In this document: piece after piece, positions 1-6,745 of the stretch | Layout of the letters: each line of letters begins with the position of its first letter | Position numbering within the stretch: the stretch's first letter is position 1 | NCBI GenBank assembly: GCA_021826485.1 | Contig: JAKAZX010000062.1 | Coordinates: 1 to 13,452, forward strand | Origin: Pseudomonadota bacterium | Lineage (GTDB): Bacteria > Pseudomonadota > Alphaproteobacteria > Acetobacterales > Acetobacteraceae | Direction: 5' to 3' | DNA: 13,452 nucleotides | Made by a program: the position numbers and the translations under genes | Notes under the pieces: model-generated | Database searches by the model: none | Seen by the model: the letters and a program-made list of their open reading frames with translations, nothing else | What the model was told of the DNA's origin: nothing

Positions 1-783
1 CGGCTGGGAGGCATGCGTGCCGCCCGCCCCACCACCGCCGATCACCGTCACTTTCGCCCGCGACACACCCACCGGGATCGTGAAGCTGCCGCTGCTGGTG
101 AAACTGATCGCCTGGGCAAAGCCGGGCCGCAGGTCCGGCAGCTTGAAGTTGGTCGCGCGGGTCGTGAAGGACGGGAAAATCTTGGTCGCGCCGATCGCCG
201 TCACGCCGTAATCCACCTCGATCGCCGCCAGCGCCACCCAGCCGGGATCGACCGGCGGGACAAGCTGAGTCCCCGTCGTCGCCGCCGCCCCGGCCTTCAA
301 CTGCAGCAGCACGCTCTGCTGGCGCAGCGTGTTCTGGGCCGATCCGTTGTTGCCCGGCCCGAGATACGGCGCCGTCGGATTGCCGGCGTTGTAGTAGGGC
401 AGCACGACCGCGTCGGTATCGGCCTCGTTGAAGGCGGCTTCCAGGAGATAGCCGATGCTGGTGCCGGGCGTGAGCGGCGCCGTCAGCGACATCTCCATTG
501 GCTGCAACTGCACCGCCTGCTTGACGATCTGATCGAGCGTGTCCGCCGCGATGGAGCCGTAACCCGTCGTGTCCACAGCACCGTACTGCGTCAGGCTGCC
601 GGGGGAGACCATGATATTCAGCGATGCCGGCGCGGTCGGTGCCACCTGCAACCCGTCCACCGTGGTTGCCGTGCCCAGCGTCGCCTGGATCAGTGCGTGC
701 AGCGCCAGCATGACATTGCGGTTGGTGCCGAGCAGATCGGTATCTTGCGGGATGCTGCCGGGATAGACGATGACGCGGTCCAT
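1..783 (-). CDS. Tail fibre / receptor-binding protein, N-terminal part (cut by window edge)
   Basis: The frame is open from ATG at 783 to the window's left edge (261 codons), so the 3' end is missing. A strong GGAGG lies 4-5 nt before the ATG. The first ~200 residues are mixed alpha/beta, beginning MDRVIVYPGSIPQDTDLLGT, with no motif that names a family. Around residues 226-255 the sequence reads FTSSGSFTIPVGVSRAKVTV followed by IGGGGAGG, the glycine-rich module common in tail fibres and collar proteins. Position agrees: it follows gpI, where P2 places fibre gene H and Mu places its fibre gene. Its role would be host recognition at the distal tail, inferred from position and the Gly-rich module. 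It is separated from gpI by 92 nt. The receptor-binding tip, and any chaperone or variable region, would lie beyond the window. Confidence 0.75.
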   Translation of the reverse strand, partial: MDRVIVYPGSIPQDTDLLGTNRNVMLALHALIQATLGTATTVDGLQVAPTAPASLNIMVSPGSLTQYGAVDTTGYGSIAADTLDQIVKQAVQLQPMEMSLTAPLTPGTSIGYLLEAAFNEADTDAVVLPYYNAGNPTAPYLGPGNNGSAQNTLRQQSVLLQLKAGAAATTGTQLVPPVDPGWVALAAIEVDYGVTAIGATKIFPSFTTRATNFKLPDLRPGFAQAISFTSSGSFTIPVGVSRAKVTVIGGGGAGGTHASQP

Positions 784-875
784 GAATCCTCCGCACGGTG
801 CTGACGGCGCCGCACGCATCCGGCCACAGGCGGTCGGATGGTAGGCGCGGGAATGGTTGGAACTGGCAGACGGGA
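784..875 (-). other. 92-nt intergenic gap before the fibre gene
   Basis: No coding potential is apparent. On the minus strand it contains an imperfect hairpin (plus 817-840, outer arms CATCCG/CGGATG with a mismatched interior) and the GGAGG ribosome binding site of the fibre gene. No T-run follows the hairpin, so it is not a convincing terminator. I see no clear -35/-10 promoter. Confidence 0.3.
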
Positions 876-1532
876 TCAGTCGGAAATCCGGGTCCAGGCG
901 ATCGTGGCGACCGGGATGGTGCGGGCGACGGCAGCGTTGATGTCGCCATCGGAAACCTGCGCCTGCACCATCGCGGCCGACGCATATTCGGCAGCGCCGA
1001 CGCCCCACCCGCCGGCGCCCTGCCCCCAGCCGGTGACCAGCGGCACCCCGGCATCCAGCGGCCGGAATGCCGTGATGAAGGACTGGAACGGAAGCCGCAG
1101 GCTGCCCCAGCCGCCGGCAGTGCCGTAGGCCAGGGCAACGCCATAGGCGCCGGTATCGGCGGGGCGCATCGGCTCGAAGATTACCGGCGGCCGGCCGGTC
1201 AGGTCGCTCAGCATCCCCACCATCGCCGGGCGCGTCGCCCGATCGCGCAGCAATTCCCGCTGAATCCGGACGCGGAATGCCGCGTCGCTCTCGCCGGTGC
1301 GGCGCGGCAGCGCGGCGGCGAAGAAATCCTGCGACACCAGGTCCAGAAAACTGTCAGTCACCGTCGTGATGCGGGTCTGCAGCCGCACATACGCCAGCAT
1401 CGAGTACAGCCACGACCAGCCATCGGCGAGGCCGGACAGCAGCGCGGAAAGCACCGGCGACTCGTCCGCGAACCACCGCAGCGGCAGCAGATCGAGAAGG
1501 CGGGAAGCCATGTCGGCAGCATCGCCGGTCAT
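876..1532 (-). CDS. Baseplate tail protein I (gpI / Mu gp48-like)
   Basis: This 218-residue protein is the expected size and position for the P2 gpI/Mu gp48 family, which links gpJ of the baseplate wedge to the tail fibres. The N-terminal half is helical and opens MTGDAADMASRLLDLLPLRW, with the recurring family pattern of Leu-rich helices followed by a segment of the type TDSFLDLVSQDF. The segment RTGESDAAFRVRIQRELL resembles the charged helix in gpI proteins. The C-terminal half is Gly/Trp-rich (GWGQGAGGWGVG). ATG at 1532 sits one base after the gpJ stop (TGACATG), implying translational coupling; an internal ATG at 1511 is an alternative start. Identification rests mainly on synteny (J-I-fibre) and general pattern. 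Confidence 0.8.
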   Translation of the reverse strand: MTGDAADMASRLLDLLPLRWFADESPVLSALLSGLADGWSWLYSMLAYVRLQTRITTVTDSFLDLVSQDFFAAALPRRTGESDAAFRVRIQRELLRDRATRPAMVGMLSDLTGRPPVIFEPMRPADTGAYGVALAYGTAGGWGSLRLPFQSFITAFRPLDAGVPLVTGWGQGAGGWGVGAAEYASAAMVQAQVSDGDINAAVARTIPVATIAWTRISD

Positions 1533-1533
1533 G

Positions 1534-2658
1534 TCAGTTCACCGTCACGGTTGCAGCCTTCGGCACGCCACCGAGGCCGGGCGTCAAATCCGCGGTGCCG
1601 CCATTCAGCGTGACCCCCGTCACGTTGGTGACGCTCGGCGAGGCGTCGTAGGCAACCTGCGCCAGCCGCGACCAGGGCAGCACGGAACCGACCGGCAGCG
1701 CGTTGATGAAGGCGGTGATCGCCGCCGCAACCGCCGCCGTGACCGAGGCATGGACGGCCGAAGGCGGCGTGGTGATCGCCATTGCGACCGACGCAGTCAC
1801 GACGGTGGGCGGAACCACCACCCAGATGGAACCAAGCGGACGCACCGCCTCCACCGCCGCGCCCACCGCGCTCTGCAATGCCGCGGATGGATTGCCGCTG
1901 CCGTCGTCCACGGTCACCACAAAGCAGCCCGGTTGCGCCACCCCGGCCTGGGAAACGTTTTCCTGGATGGTATATTGCAGTCCCTGCTGGACGGAGCTGA
2001 TGGCGTAGCCGACCGCGACAGTGGTTGCGCGGGAACGGCTGTCGATGAAGGCGGCAAACCGGCTGCGCAGGGCCGCATCGCTCTCCCCGTCGAGACCGCC
2101 CGCGGTCGCCACCGGATTGCTGACCGTGTCGATGCCGGCAAGCGCCGCGGCGATCAGGCTGATCGTTCCGGCCTGCACGTTGCCGCCGGTGCCGACCGCG
2201 GCGGCGGCTACGGGCACCGTCACCGCCGCAGTGCCGGCCGCGATCTGATATCCGCTCAACGCCGCGTTGAACGCCGCATTGGTCGGGTCCGCCGTCACTG
2301 CGAAGCTCTGCGATCCGTCGGAGGTGCGAACCAGCGTTCCCAGCGGAACGAACGCCGCGGCCACCGGGCTGAAGCGGGCGAAGGTCACGCTTCCCGTGGC
2401 AGCCACCGCCGCGAGGCGCACCAGCCCGAAATCGCCGACCCAGCTATCCAGATCGCTGCCGCTGCTGGTCGCGGCGCGTGTGGTCTGCAGCACTTGCAGG
2501 ATCAGCCATTGCAGCCACAGGCCGAGGCCGGCATTCGCCTCCAGCACCGCACGGAGCACGGAGCCAACGGTCAGGTCCAGCACCTGCTGCGCCGCCCCCT
2601 GCACCGCGGCGGCGGCGGAGGCGACGATTCCGTCGAAGGTTCGCAGATTGAGCTGCAT
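1534..2658 (-). CDS. Baseplate wedge protein J (gpJ / Mu gp47-like)
   Basis: This 374-residue protein belongs by pattern to the Baseplate_J family (P2 gpJ, Mu gp47, T4 gp6), which forms the wedge ring that opens when the tail contracts. An N-terminal helical region (about 1-75) contains the family's usual step from a long Leu/Trp-rich helix to GSDLDSWVGDFGLVR. A beta-rich part follows (PLGTLVRTSDGSQSF). The most typical stretch is GGLDGESDAALRSRF at about residues 187-201, matching the conserved 'GG.d.EsDeaLR.R' segment. Only three bases separate its ATG from the gpW stop, and gpI follows after one base. Length is within the family's normal range, and no damage is seen. Confidence 0.9.
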   Translation of the reverse strand: MQLNLRTFDGIVASAAAAVQGAAQQVLDLTVGSVLRAVLEANAGLGLWLQWLILQVLQTTRAATSSGSDLDSWVGDFGLVRLAAVAATGSVTFARFSPVAAAFVPLGTLVRTSDGSQSFAVTADPTNAAFNAALSGYQIAAGTAAVTVPVAAAAVGTGGNVQAGTISLIAAALAGIDTVSNPVATAGGLDGESDAALRSRFAAFIDSRSRATTVAVGYAISSVQQGLQYTIQENVSQAGVAQPGCFVVTVDDGSGNPSAALQSAVGAAVEAVRPLGSIWVVVPPTVVTASVAMAITTPPSAVHASVTAAVAAAITAFINALPVGSVLPWSRLAQVAYDASPSVTNVTGVTLNGGTADLTPGLGGVPKAATVTVN

Positions 2659-2661
2659 CGG

Positions 2662-3033
2662 TCACACCGCCCCGACAGTGAAGGTGAGGGTCTGCGTCGT
2701 CCCGCTCGCCGCATCCGCGTAGGCGATGCCCACCGTGATCGCGCCGCCCGCCTCCAGCGCGATGTCGATCGTCGGCTCCGGCGTCCGCGCGACCGTCGCC
2801 TCCTGAAAGATCTGCCCCCGGATCACCGAACGGATGCGGCCGAGATTCGCGGTCTGCCCGACGAACTGTCCCAGTCCCGCGCCGTAGGACGGGTTCCACA
2901 GATAGTCACCCGGATTGGTCAGCAGGCGCCGCAGTACCCGTTGCTGACCCAACGCCGTTGCATCGACGGTCGCCAGATCGCCACCTGGCGCGACCGTCAG
3001 GTCGCCGCCATACAGATGCGAAACATCGGCCAT
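2662..3033 (-). CDS. Baseplate wedge protein W (gp25-like)
   Basis: This 123-residue protein fits the gpW/gp25-like family, which joins the wedge to the sheath and starts contraction. The centre, LRRLLTNPGDYLWNPSYGAG followed by LGQFVGQ, matches the family's 'L...l.t..Ge...p.yG.gl......' pattern. A helix with RIRSVIRGQI comes next, then TPEPTIDIALE where canonical members carry an EPR motif. Here the Arg is not present, so the motif is degenerate. ATG at 3033 has only a moderate AGGA nearby. The 42-nt gap to gpV contains no stop in this frame, so gpV's TAG is the only barrier between the two genes. Confidence 0.88.
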   Translation of the reverse strand: MADVSHLYGGDLTVAPGGDLATVDATALGQQRVLRRLLTNPGDYLWNPSYGAGLGQFVGQTANLGRIRSVIRGQIFQEATVARTPEPTIDIALEAGGAITVGIAYADAASGTTQTLTFTVGAV

Positions 3034-3075
3034 GCTGCGATCCTGTCCTGAACGAACCCCGCGCCGGGACCGCCG

Positions 3076-3597
3076 CTATTCCGGGTCGGGATTCGTCGTC
3101 GAGCCGACCTCGCCCCCTTGCGGATCGGGATGCAGATGCTCGTTGTAATTGCCGCGCAGCCGGTCAAGGCTGCCGTGCCGGTCATAGACATCGCCGTTCA
3201 CGTGCAGATCGCCGTTGATCTGCAGGGTACCGTCGTTCGCCAGCTTCAGGAAGCTGCCGGACTGATGCACCAGCCAGATCTCCCCGACCGGCGCGCCAGG
3301 CGTCGCGGCCGCGTCGCTCCAGGCACCGCCGACGACGATGCCGTGCTCGCCGTCGCCATCCTGCGGCAGCACCAGCACCTGCTGGCCCGGCTGCGGCGGG
3401 ACCGCAATGCCCCACCCGGCACCCACCAGCGGGCTCAGCACCGGCAACCAGCCGCTGATCACCCCTTCCGGTTGCAGTGCGACGCGCGCCGCGTGGCGGG
3501 CCGGATCGACGCTGACGACCGTTCCGAACCGTGGCCGGCCATGTGCCGCGTCCAGCGCGGCCGCCTGCGCCTTCAGCGCATTCAGGAATCGCTGCAT
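3076..3597 (-). CDS. Baseplate spike / assembly protein V (gp5-like, HxH tip)
   Basis: This 173-residue protein is the P2 gpV/Mu gp45 type of membrane-piercing spike. Residues ~21-97 look like the OB-fold (FGTVVSVDPARHAARVAL, then PPQPGQQVLVLPQDGDGEHG and IVVGGAWSD). Residues ~107-137 are short beta repeats (GSFLKLANDGTLQINGDLHV) typical of the trimeric beta-helix. The end holds GSLDRLRGNYNEHLHPDPQG. The H154-L-H156 pair corresponds to the HxH motif that binds an iron ion at the spike apex in P2 gpV-type proteins. It starts at ATG 3597, six bases after the gpD stop, with only weak Shine-Dalgarno pairing, so coupling to gpD is likely. It ends with TAG. Confidence 0.92.
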   Translation of the reverse strand: MQRFLNALKAQAAALDAAHGRPRFGTVVSVDPARHAARVALQPEGVISGWLPVLSPLVGAGWGIAVPPQPGQQVLVLPQDGDGEHGIVVGGAWSDAAATPGAPVGEIWLVHQSGSFLKLANDGTLQINGDLHVNGDVYDRHGSLDRLRGNYNEHLHPDPQGGEVGSTTNPDPE

Positions 3598-3603
3598 GTC
3601 ATG

Positions 3604-4641
3604 CTACCCGGAACTGGCCCGCGCACGCAGAAGCTGCGTGAAGCCGTCGCGCATCGAAAGCCTGCGCTCCACCTCGTCGATTTCCCAGATGCGATCGAAT
3701 GACGTGCCGGTGCCGGCAAGCTGGAACGTCATGCGGGGCATCAGCGTCAGCTCCCCGGGCATCTCGGCGCGCAGGCAAAGCTCGTGGGACAGCAGTTCGG
3801 CCAGCCGCCGCTGCGCCATCTGCTGCGCCGCGTCGGGGGTCAAATTCGGCGCCACCAGGACGTATCCCTGCGAGACCGCGGCGTCCCGTTCGGTGCGCGC
3901 GACCTGCACGGTACCGCTGCCCATCCGGCTGTGCCAGCTTTTCACGGTCACCACGATGTCGCCGGCGAAGCTCATCGCGCGATCCAGCCGCAGCCTGATG
4001 AAATCGGGCGGCCCGAACGCGGTCGGCGCAGCCGAAAGCGTTGGCGGCATCGGCAGAACCGGCGTCGGTCGGAAATGCAGCGTGCTGCCGGTGACCCAGA
4101 GATCGAACCCCTCCCAGCCCGCAAGCGTGACCAGCAAATCCCATTCGGTGGTCGCGCGGGAGCCGGCATCCAGTGTCAAGCGGTCATGCTCCAGCTCCCA
4201 GTACCGGCCTACCGGCGTCGTCGTGGCCTGCGCGTCGGCGATCAGCCCGTGCCGGCCGGCAAGGATGGTGGCGATCTCGCTCGATGTGCGGTTGGCAAAC
4301 GTCTCCTGCGTACGCGCCTCGATCAGCGCCGCCGCGTTGTTGCGCCCCTCGATCGTCAGAGTGCCGGCGATTGGATCGAACCCTATGGCGTCCGCCTGGC
4401 CCTGAACGACGCTGACGAAGCTCCCCATCGGCCCGAGCGCGATCTGCACGTTGACGCTGATCGGCACGGGCCAATCCCAGGTCGCCGCATCGGCGGATAC
4501 CGCCGCCCGGACGCGGAAGAAGTCGGCCGCGAACCCACCGGATGAAATGATCGTCGCATCGGTGGCATTCGCCAGCGGCACGCCGCCGACCACCACGCGA
4601 AGGCGCGGGGCACGCCACGTGTCACTGGGCAGCAACGCCAC
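3604..4641 (-). CDS. Baseplate hub protein D (gp27-like, late control D family)
   Basis: This ~345-residue protein is the size and position of P2 gpD/Mu gp44, the hub that caps the tube and holds the spike. Patterns seen: an opening beta domain (RAPRLRVVVGGVPL), then DFFRVRAAVS and GPMGSFVSVVQGQADAIGFD, which match the hub's tube-like beta-barrel. TLTIEGRNNAAALIEARTQE and TSSEIATILAGRHGL are family-typical, as is the late segment on nested frames and rotated axes (TEWDLLVTLAGWEGFDLWV). It overlaps gpX. The outer start is GTG at 4641, but GGGAGG directly abuts it; TTG at 4635 has the ideal 5-nt spacing and may be the real start. The stop is TAG, in frame with gpV. Confidence 0.88.
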   Translation of the reverse strand: MALLPSDTWRAPRLRVVVGGVPLANATDATIISSGGFAADFFRVRAAVSADAATWDWPVPISVNVQIALGPMGSFVSVVQGQADAIGFDPIAGTLTIEGRNNAAALIEARTQETFANRTSSEIATILAGRHGLIADAQATTTPVGRYWELEHDRLTLDAGSRATTEWDLLVTLAGWEGFDLWVTGSTLHFRPTPVLPMPPTLSAAPTAFGPPDFIRLRLDRAMSFAGDIVVTVKSWHSRMGSGTVQVARTERDAAVSQGYVLVAPNLTPDAAQQMAQRRLAELLSHELCLRAEMPGELTLMPRMTFQLAGTGTSFDRIWEIDEVERRLSMRDGFTQLLRARASSG

Positions 4642-4807
4642 CTCCCGCCGCCGGATTCAGGTCCGGCACGCGCAGCGTGGCCGATCCCGCCAGCCAGGGG
4701 TCCGACAAGCCGTTCAACTGCGCGATGCGGATCCATTGCGTCGCATCGTTCAGAGCCTCCGCGGCGATCCGGAACAGATTGCCGCCGGCGACTTCGATGG
4801 TTTGCAC
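4622..4807 (-). CDS. LysM-like tail protein X
   Basis: This is a 61-residue protein of the P2 gpX type: a single LysM-like domain acting as a small baseplate/hub adaptor. The sequence MQTIEVAGGNLFRIAAEALN, then DATQWIRIAQLNGLSDPWL and LRVPDLN, follows the LysM outline (entry beta strand, 'G..L..IA', 'W..IA.lNgl.dP', final 'l.vP'). The start is GTG at 4807, supported by AGAGGA about 6 nt upstream. Its end overlaps the start region of the hub gene by 14-20 nt, depending on the hub start, and the hub's GGGAGG lies inside it. This fits stoichiometrically coupled expression of X and D. Confidence 0.85.
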   Translation of the reverse strand: MQTIEVAGGNLFRIAAEALNDATQWIRIAQLNGLSDPWLAGSATLRVPDLNPAAGGGVAAQ

Positions 4808-4821
4808 GGCAATCCTCTCCG

Positions 4822-5505
4822 CTAGCTGCTGGCATTGGCAAGATTGGCCGCCGCACGCGACAGGTACCCGTTGGCGTCGGCGGCAAGCGCCAGGGTGCCG
4901 GCCGCACTGGCGGCGGAAACCGGATCGGCGGCGCCTGCCAGCGCCACGCCGGCGCTGTTCATTGTCGATGCGGCCTGGCCAAGCGCCGCGCCCACCGCGC
5001 CAACGGCACCCTCGTAGTTCGCCGTTCCGAGCGTGGTGGCGCCGGGCAGCCCCAGGGCGGCGGTTGCCGCCGACGTATCGACGGCGCTCGCCGCGCCGAG
5101 ATCGGCCGCGACCGTCACCGCCAGCGGCGCCAGGATCGTCGAAAGCGCCTGCGTCTCGTCCAGCAGCACGGTGCAGGCGATGCGGTAGGGCACCCAGTTC
5201 GGACGCTCATAGGCGGCATCGAATGCGGCGATGACCACCAGATAGGCGAACGCGTCCCAGTAGAGCGGCAGCGGCAGGCCCTCGACGCGCAGAAGATCGA
5301 GCAGCCTCGCCCGGTCGGCGGCGTCCGGACCCGCGAAGGCGCCGTCCCAGATGATCGGGGCGTCGTCCCGCCCCATCGCGTCGATCACCCTTGCGCCGCC
5401 GGGCAGCCGATGCACCGCCATCTGCTGTCGGCCACCGAAGCCGATGCAGGACGGAATCTCGAACCGGCGGAACGTCACCGGCCCCAACAGCAGGAGGTCC
5501 GACAT
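4822..5505 (-). CDS. Tail/baseplate hub protein with DNA-circulation (gpN-like) N-terminus
   Basis: In this 227-residue protein, residues 1-~105 resemble the N-terminal domain of the DNA-circulation family (Mu gpN): FRRFEIPSCIGFGGRQQMAV, then HRLPGGARVIDAMGRDDAPI, DAADRARLLDLL and a Trp/Pro-containing strand pattern ending PYRIACTVL. In that family this part binds the hub and connects to the tape measure. The rest (~110-227) is Ala-rich, low in charge and probably helical, with no recognised domain. It lacks the long C-terminal region of Mu gpN, so it is a short relative. ATG 5505 is three bases after the previous stop, with GGGAGG upstream. It ends in TAG, which is followed in frame by an early TGA, so no fusion is possible here. 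Confidence 0.6.
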   Translation of the reverse strand: MSDLLLLGPVTFRRFEIPSCIGFGGRQQMAVHRLPGGARVIDAMGRDDAPIIWDGAFAGPDAADRARLLDLLRVEGLPLPLYWDAFAYLVVIAAFDAAYERPNWVPYRIACTVLLDETQALSTILAPLAVTVAADLGAASAVDTSAATAALGLPGATTLGTANYEGAVGAVGAALGQAASTMNSAGVALAGAADPVSAASAAGTLALAADANGYLSRAAANLANASS

Positions 5506-5508
5506 GCC

Positions 5509-6231
5509 TCAGCCTCCCCAGCCCGAAAGCCCTTGCAGCGTTCCGGGCCAGCCCGGCGAAAGCCGCGGATCGAACCCGGTGGCTCCGCGCGCCGGCCGCC
5601 GTGTCTCCGCGGCCAGATGGTCGGCCAGCCATTGCTCCAGCCGCGCTTCGGACGGCAGTTCGCCCGCGCGCTCCGTCTCGGTCCGGCTGCGCGGCACGTC
5701 CCCGCGCTGGGGCCGATCCGCCGCCGGCGCAGTGTGCCGGCCCTGCGCCACCGCCGGCCGCACGGGTGGGGCAAGCGCATTCGGCAATGTCGGCCCGCTT
5801 GCCAACGCCGGCAGGATGCCTCGCGCGAAACCGGCATCGGCGGCACGATCCGTCGCGACCTGCACGCGCGGTGCGATGCCCGGAGCGGCCGGCAGCGACA
5901 CCTTGTTTCCCGGGGCCAGCGGCAGGTCGGCGACTGCGGCGCGCCGTGCCGTGTCCGCGGGTTGACCTGCCGAGGCGGCGGCGGACCGGCGCAGCATCGT
6001 CGTGCTCGAAGGCTTGTACTGCCCGCGCGGCAGTTCCCATGCCGCCGGCGGTCGCGGCAGCGGACCGACGCTGCGCTCCGGGGGCTGATCGCGGCCGATC
6101 GGCGCACGCGCCGTCCGCCTCGGTATCGGCGCGACCGCCCGGCGGAAAGCGGGATCGGCCCGAAGGTGCCAGGCGAGCATACGGTGCACCGCCGTCAGCG
6201 CACGCGCCAGCAGGGCATCTTCCGCCGTCAT
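5509..6231 (-). CDS. Unrecognised Pro/Arg-rich protein in the tape-measure slot
   Basis: I do not recognise this 240-residue protein. It opens with a helical segment (MTAEDALLARALTAVHRMLA, then WHLRADPAFRRAVAP), continues as a low-complexity Pro/Arg/Ala-rich middle, and closes with a second helical segment (LEQWLADHLAAETRR) and a Gly/Trp-rich tail. No transmembrane helix or long coiled coil is visible. It starts at ATG 6231, overlapping the stop of the frameshifted chaperone product by ATGA, which indicates coupling. A further ATG at 6246 would extend it by five residues but lacks a binding site. Gene order (chaperones before, gpN-like after) is where Mu-type phages keep the tape measure, normally far longer. 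It may be a very short ruler, a chaperone-bound tail protein, or an unrelated insertion. Confidence 0.7.
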   Translation of the reverse strand: MTAEDALLARALTAVHRMLAWHLRADPAFRRAVAPIPRRTARAPIGRDQPPERSVGPLPRPPAAWELPRGQYKPSSTTMLRRSAAASAGQPADTARRAAVADLPLAPGNKVSLPAAPGIAPRVQVATDRAADAGFARGILPALASGPTLPNALAPPVRPAVAQGRHTAPAADRPQRGDVPRSRTETERAGELPSEARLEQWLADHLAAETRRPARGATGFDPRLSPGWPGTLQGLSGWGG

Positions 6232-6745
6232 CGCGCGCGGTTCCATTGCAGGCTGCCGAAGTCGAATTCGCCGCCGTCCAGTGTGCCGAGGGCCACCACG
6301 AATGCCATCCGCTCCGTCGCATCCAGGCTGAACGCCACGTCGAACGGCACCCCGTTCCTGACCAGATAGAGGCAGTCGATCAGGTCGGGGTGCCGGGCGA
6401 GTTTCCCGCCGCGGCCACCACCGTTTCCAGCGGCTCTGACGGGCCCAGCGCGTCCGCCACAGCGGCCAGCCCGTCCTCGCCGAGCCTTCCCACCAGCGCC
6501 TCGATCTGCGCCTCGCTGGCCGGCGCCGGTATCGGGATGTCGTCGATCGCGGCGACGCTGCTGGCCAGCAGAGCGACCCCCATCCACGGCCCGTTCTGCG
6601 CCAGCACCGGACCCGCGGCCTTGTAGAGCCGCAGCTTGTCGAGCGCGGTGAGGCGTCGGAGCGTCAGGCTGCGGCCGGCATTGTCGCGCGTCACCGACGC
6701 GCTCTGCGCGGCGTCGATCAGCCGTGCCGAGGGTGTCGCGCTCAT
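6228..6745 (-). CDS. Tail assembly chaperone, frameshifted long form (gpGT-like)
   Basis: This product joins the first 115 codons of the short chaperone to a 57-residue extension read after a -1 shift at GGGAAAC (plus 6401-6407), giving about 172 residues. The extension begins LARHPDLIDCLYLVRNGVPF and ends GTLDGGEFDFGSLQWNRAR. It closely follows the T-domain pattern of Mu-type chaperone extensions: 'CL.LV..GvPFdvAFSLd..ER.A...a.g.l.GGeFD....W'. In phages such as lambda and Mu, this rare long form brings tube protein to the tape measure. No start codon with a binding site exists for the extension alone, and its stop overlaps the next gene's ATG (ATGA), so the shifted frame is evidently used. 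Confidence 0.9.
6345..6407 (-). promoter_or_regulatory. Programmed -1 ribosomal frameshift signal
   Basis: On the minus strand the heptamer GGGAAAC (plus 6401-6407) is phased G GGA AAC in the chaperone frame, the canonical X XXY YYZ. After a 5-nt spacer (TCGCC), CGGCACCCCG (plus 6386-6395) pairs perfectly with CGGGGTGCCG (plus 6345-6354). Inside, CCTGA (6380-6384) pairs with TCAGG (6357-6361), separated by an A/AA bulge. The zero-frame TGA is within this stem-loop. The arrangement matches known stimulatory elements in spacer length and strength. Confidence 0.92.
6380..6745 (-). CDS. Tail assembly chaperone, short form (gpG-like)
   Basis: This 121-residue zero-frame product corresponds to the G/gp41-type chaperone that holds tail components before tube polymerisation. 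It contains RSLTLRRLTALDKLRLYKAA, then GPVLAQNGPWMGVALLASSV and DDIPIPAPASEAQIEALVGR, the usual pattern of such proteins ('...N..W...a.....IDg.p...P.t...ieal...lgd.gl.a'). The ATG at 6745 overlaps the tube stop by four bases (ATGA), so translation is coupled to the tube gene. Six residues after the slip site it ends at TGA 6382-6380. It should be the major product, with the frameshifted form in minority. Confidence 0.88.
   Translation of the reverse strand: MSATPSARLIDAAQSASVTRDNAGRSLTLRRLTALDKLRLYKAAGPVLAQNGPWMGVALLASSVAAIDDIPIPAPASEAQIEALVGRLGEDGLAAVADALGPSEPLETVVAAAGNSPGTPT

Noticed and set aside
817..840. Hairpin before the fibre gene as a terminator
   Set aside because: The stem is short and mismatched and no T-run follows; the fibre gene keeps a strong binding site in the same transcript.
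1297..3051. Long plus-strand open frame of 584 codons
   Set aside because: It lies antisense to gpI, gpJ and gpW and is full of Arg/His/Gly typical of a GC-rich shadow frame; it has no domain pattern.
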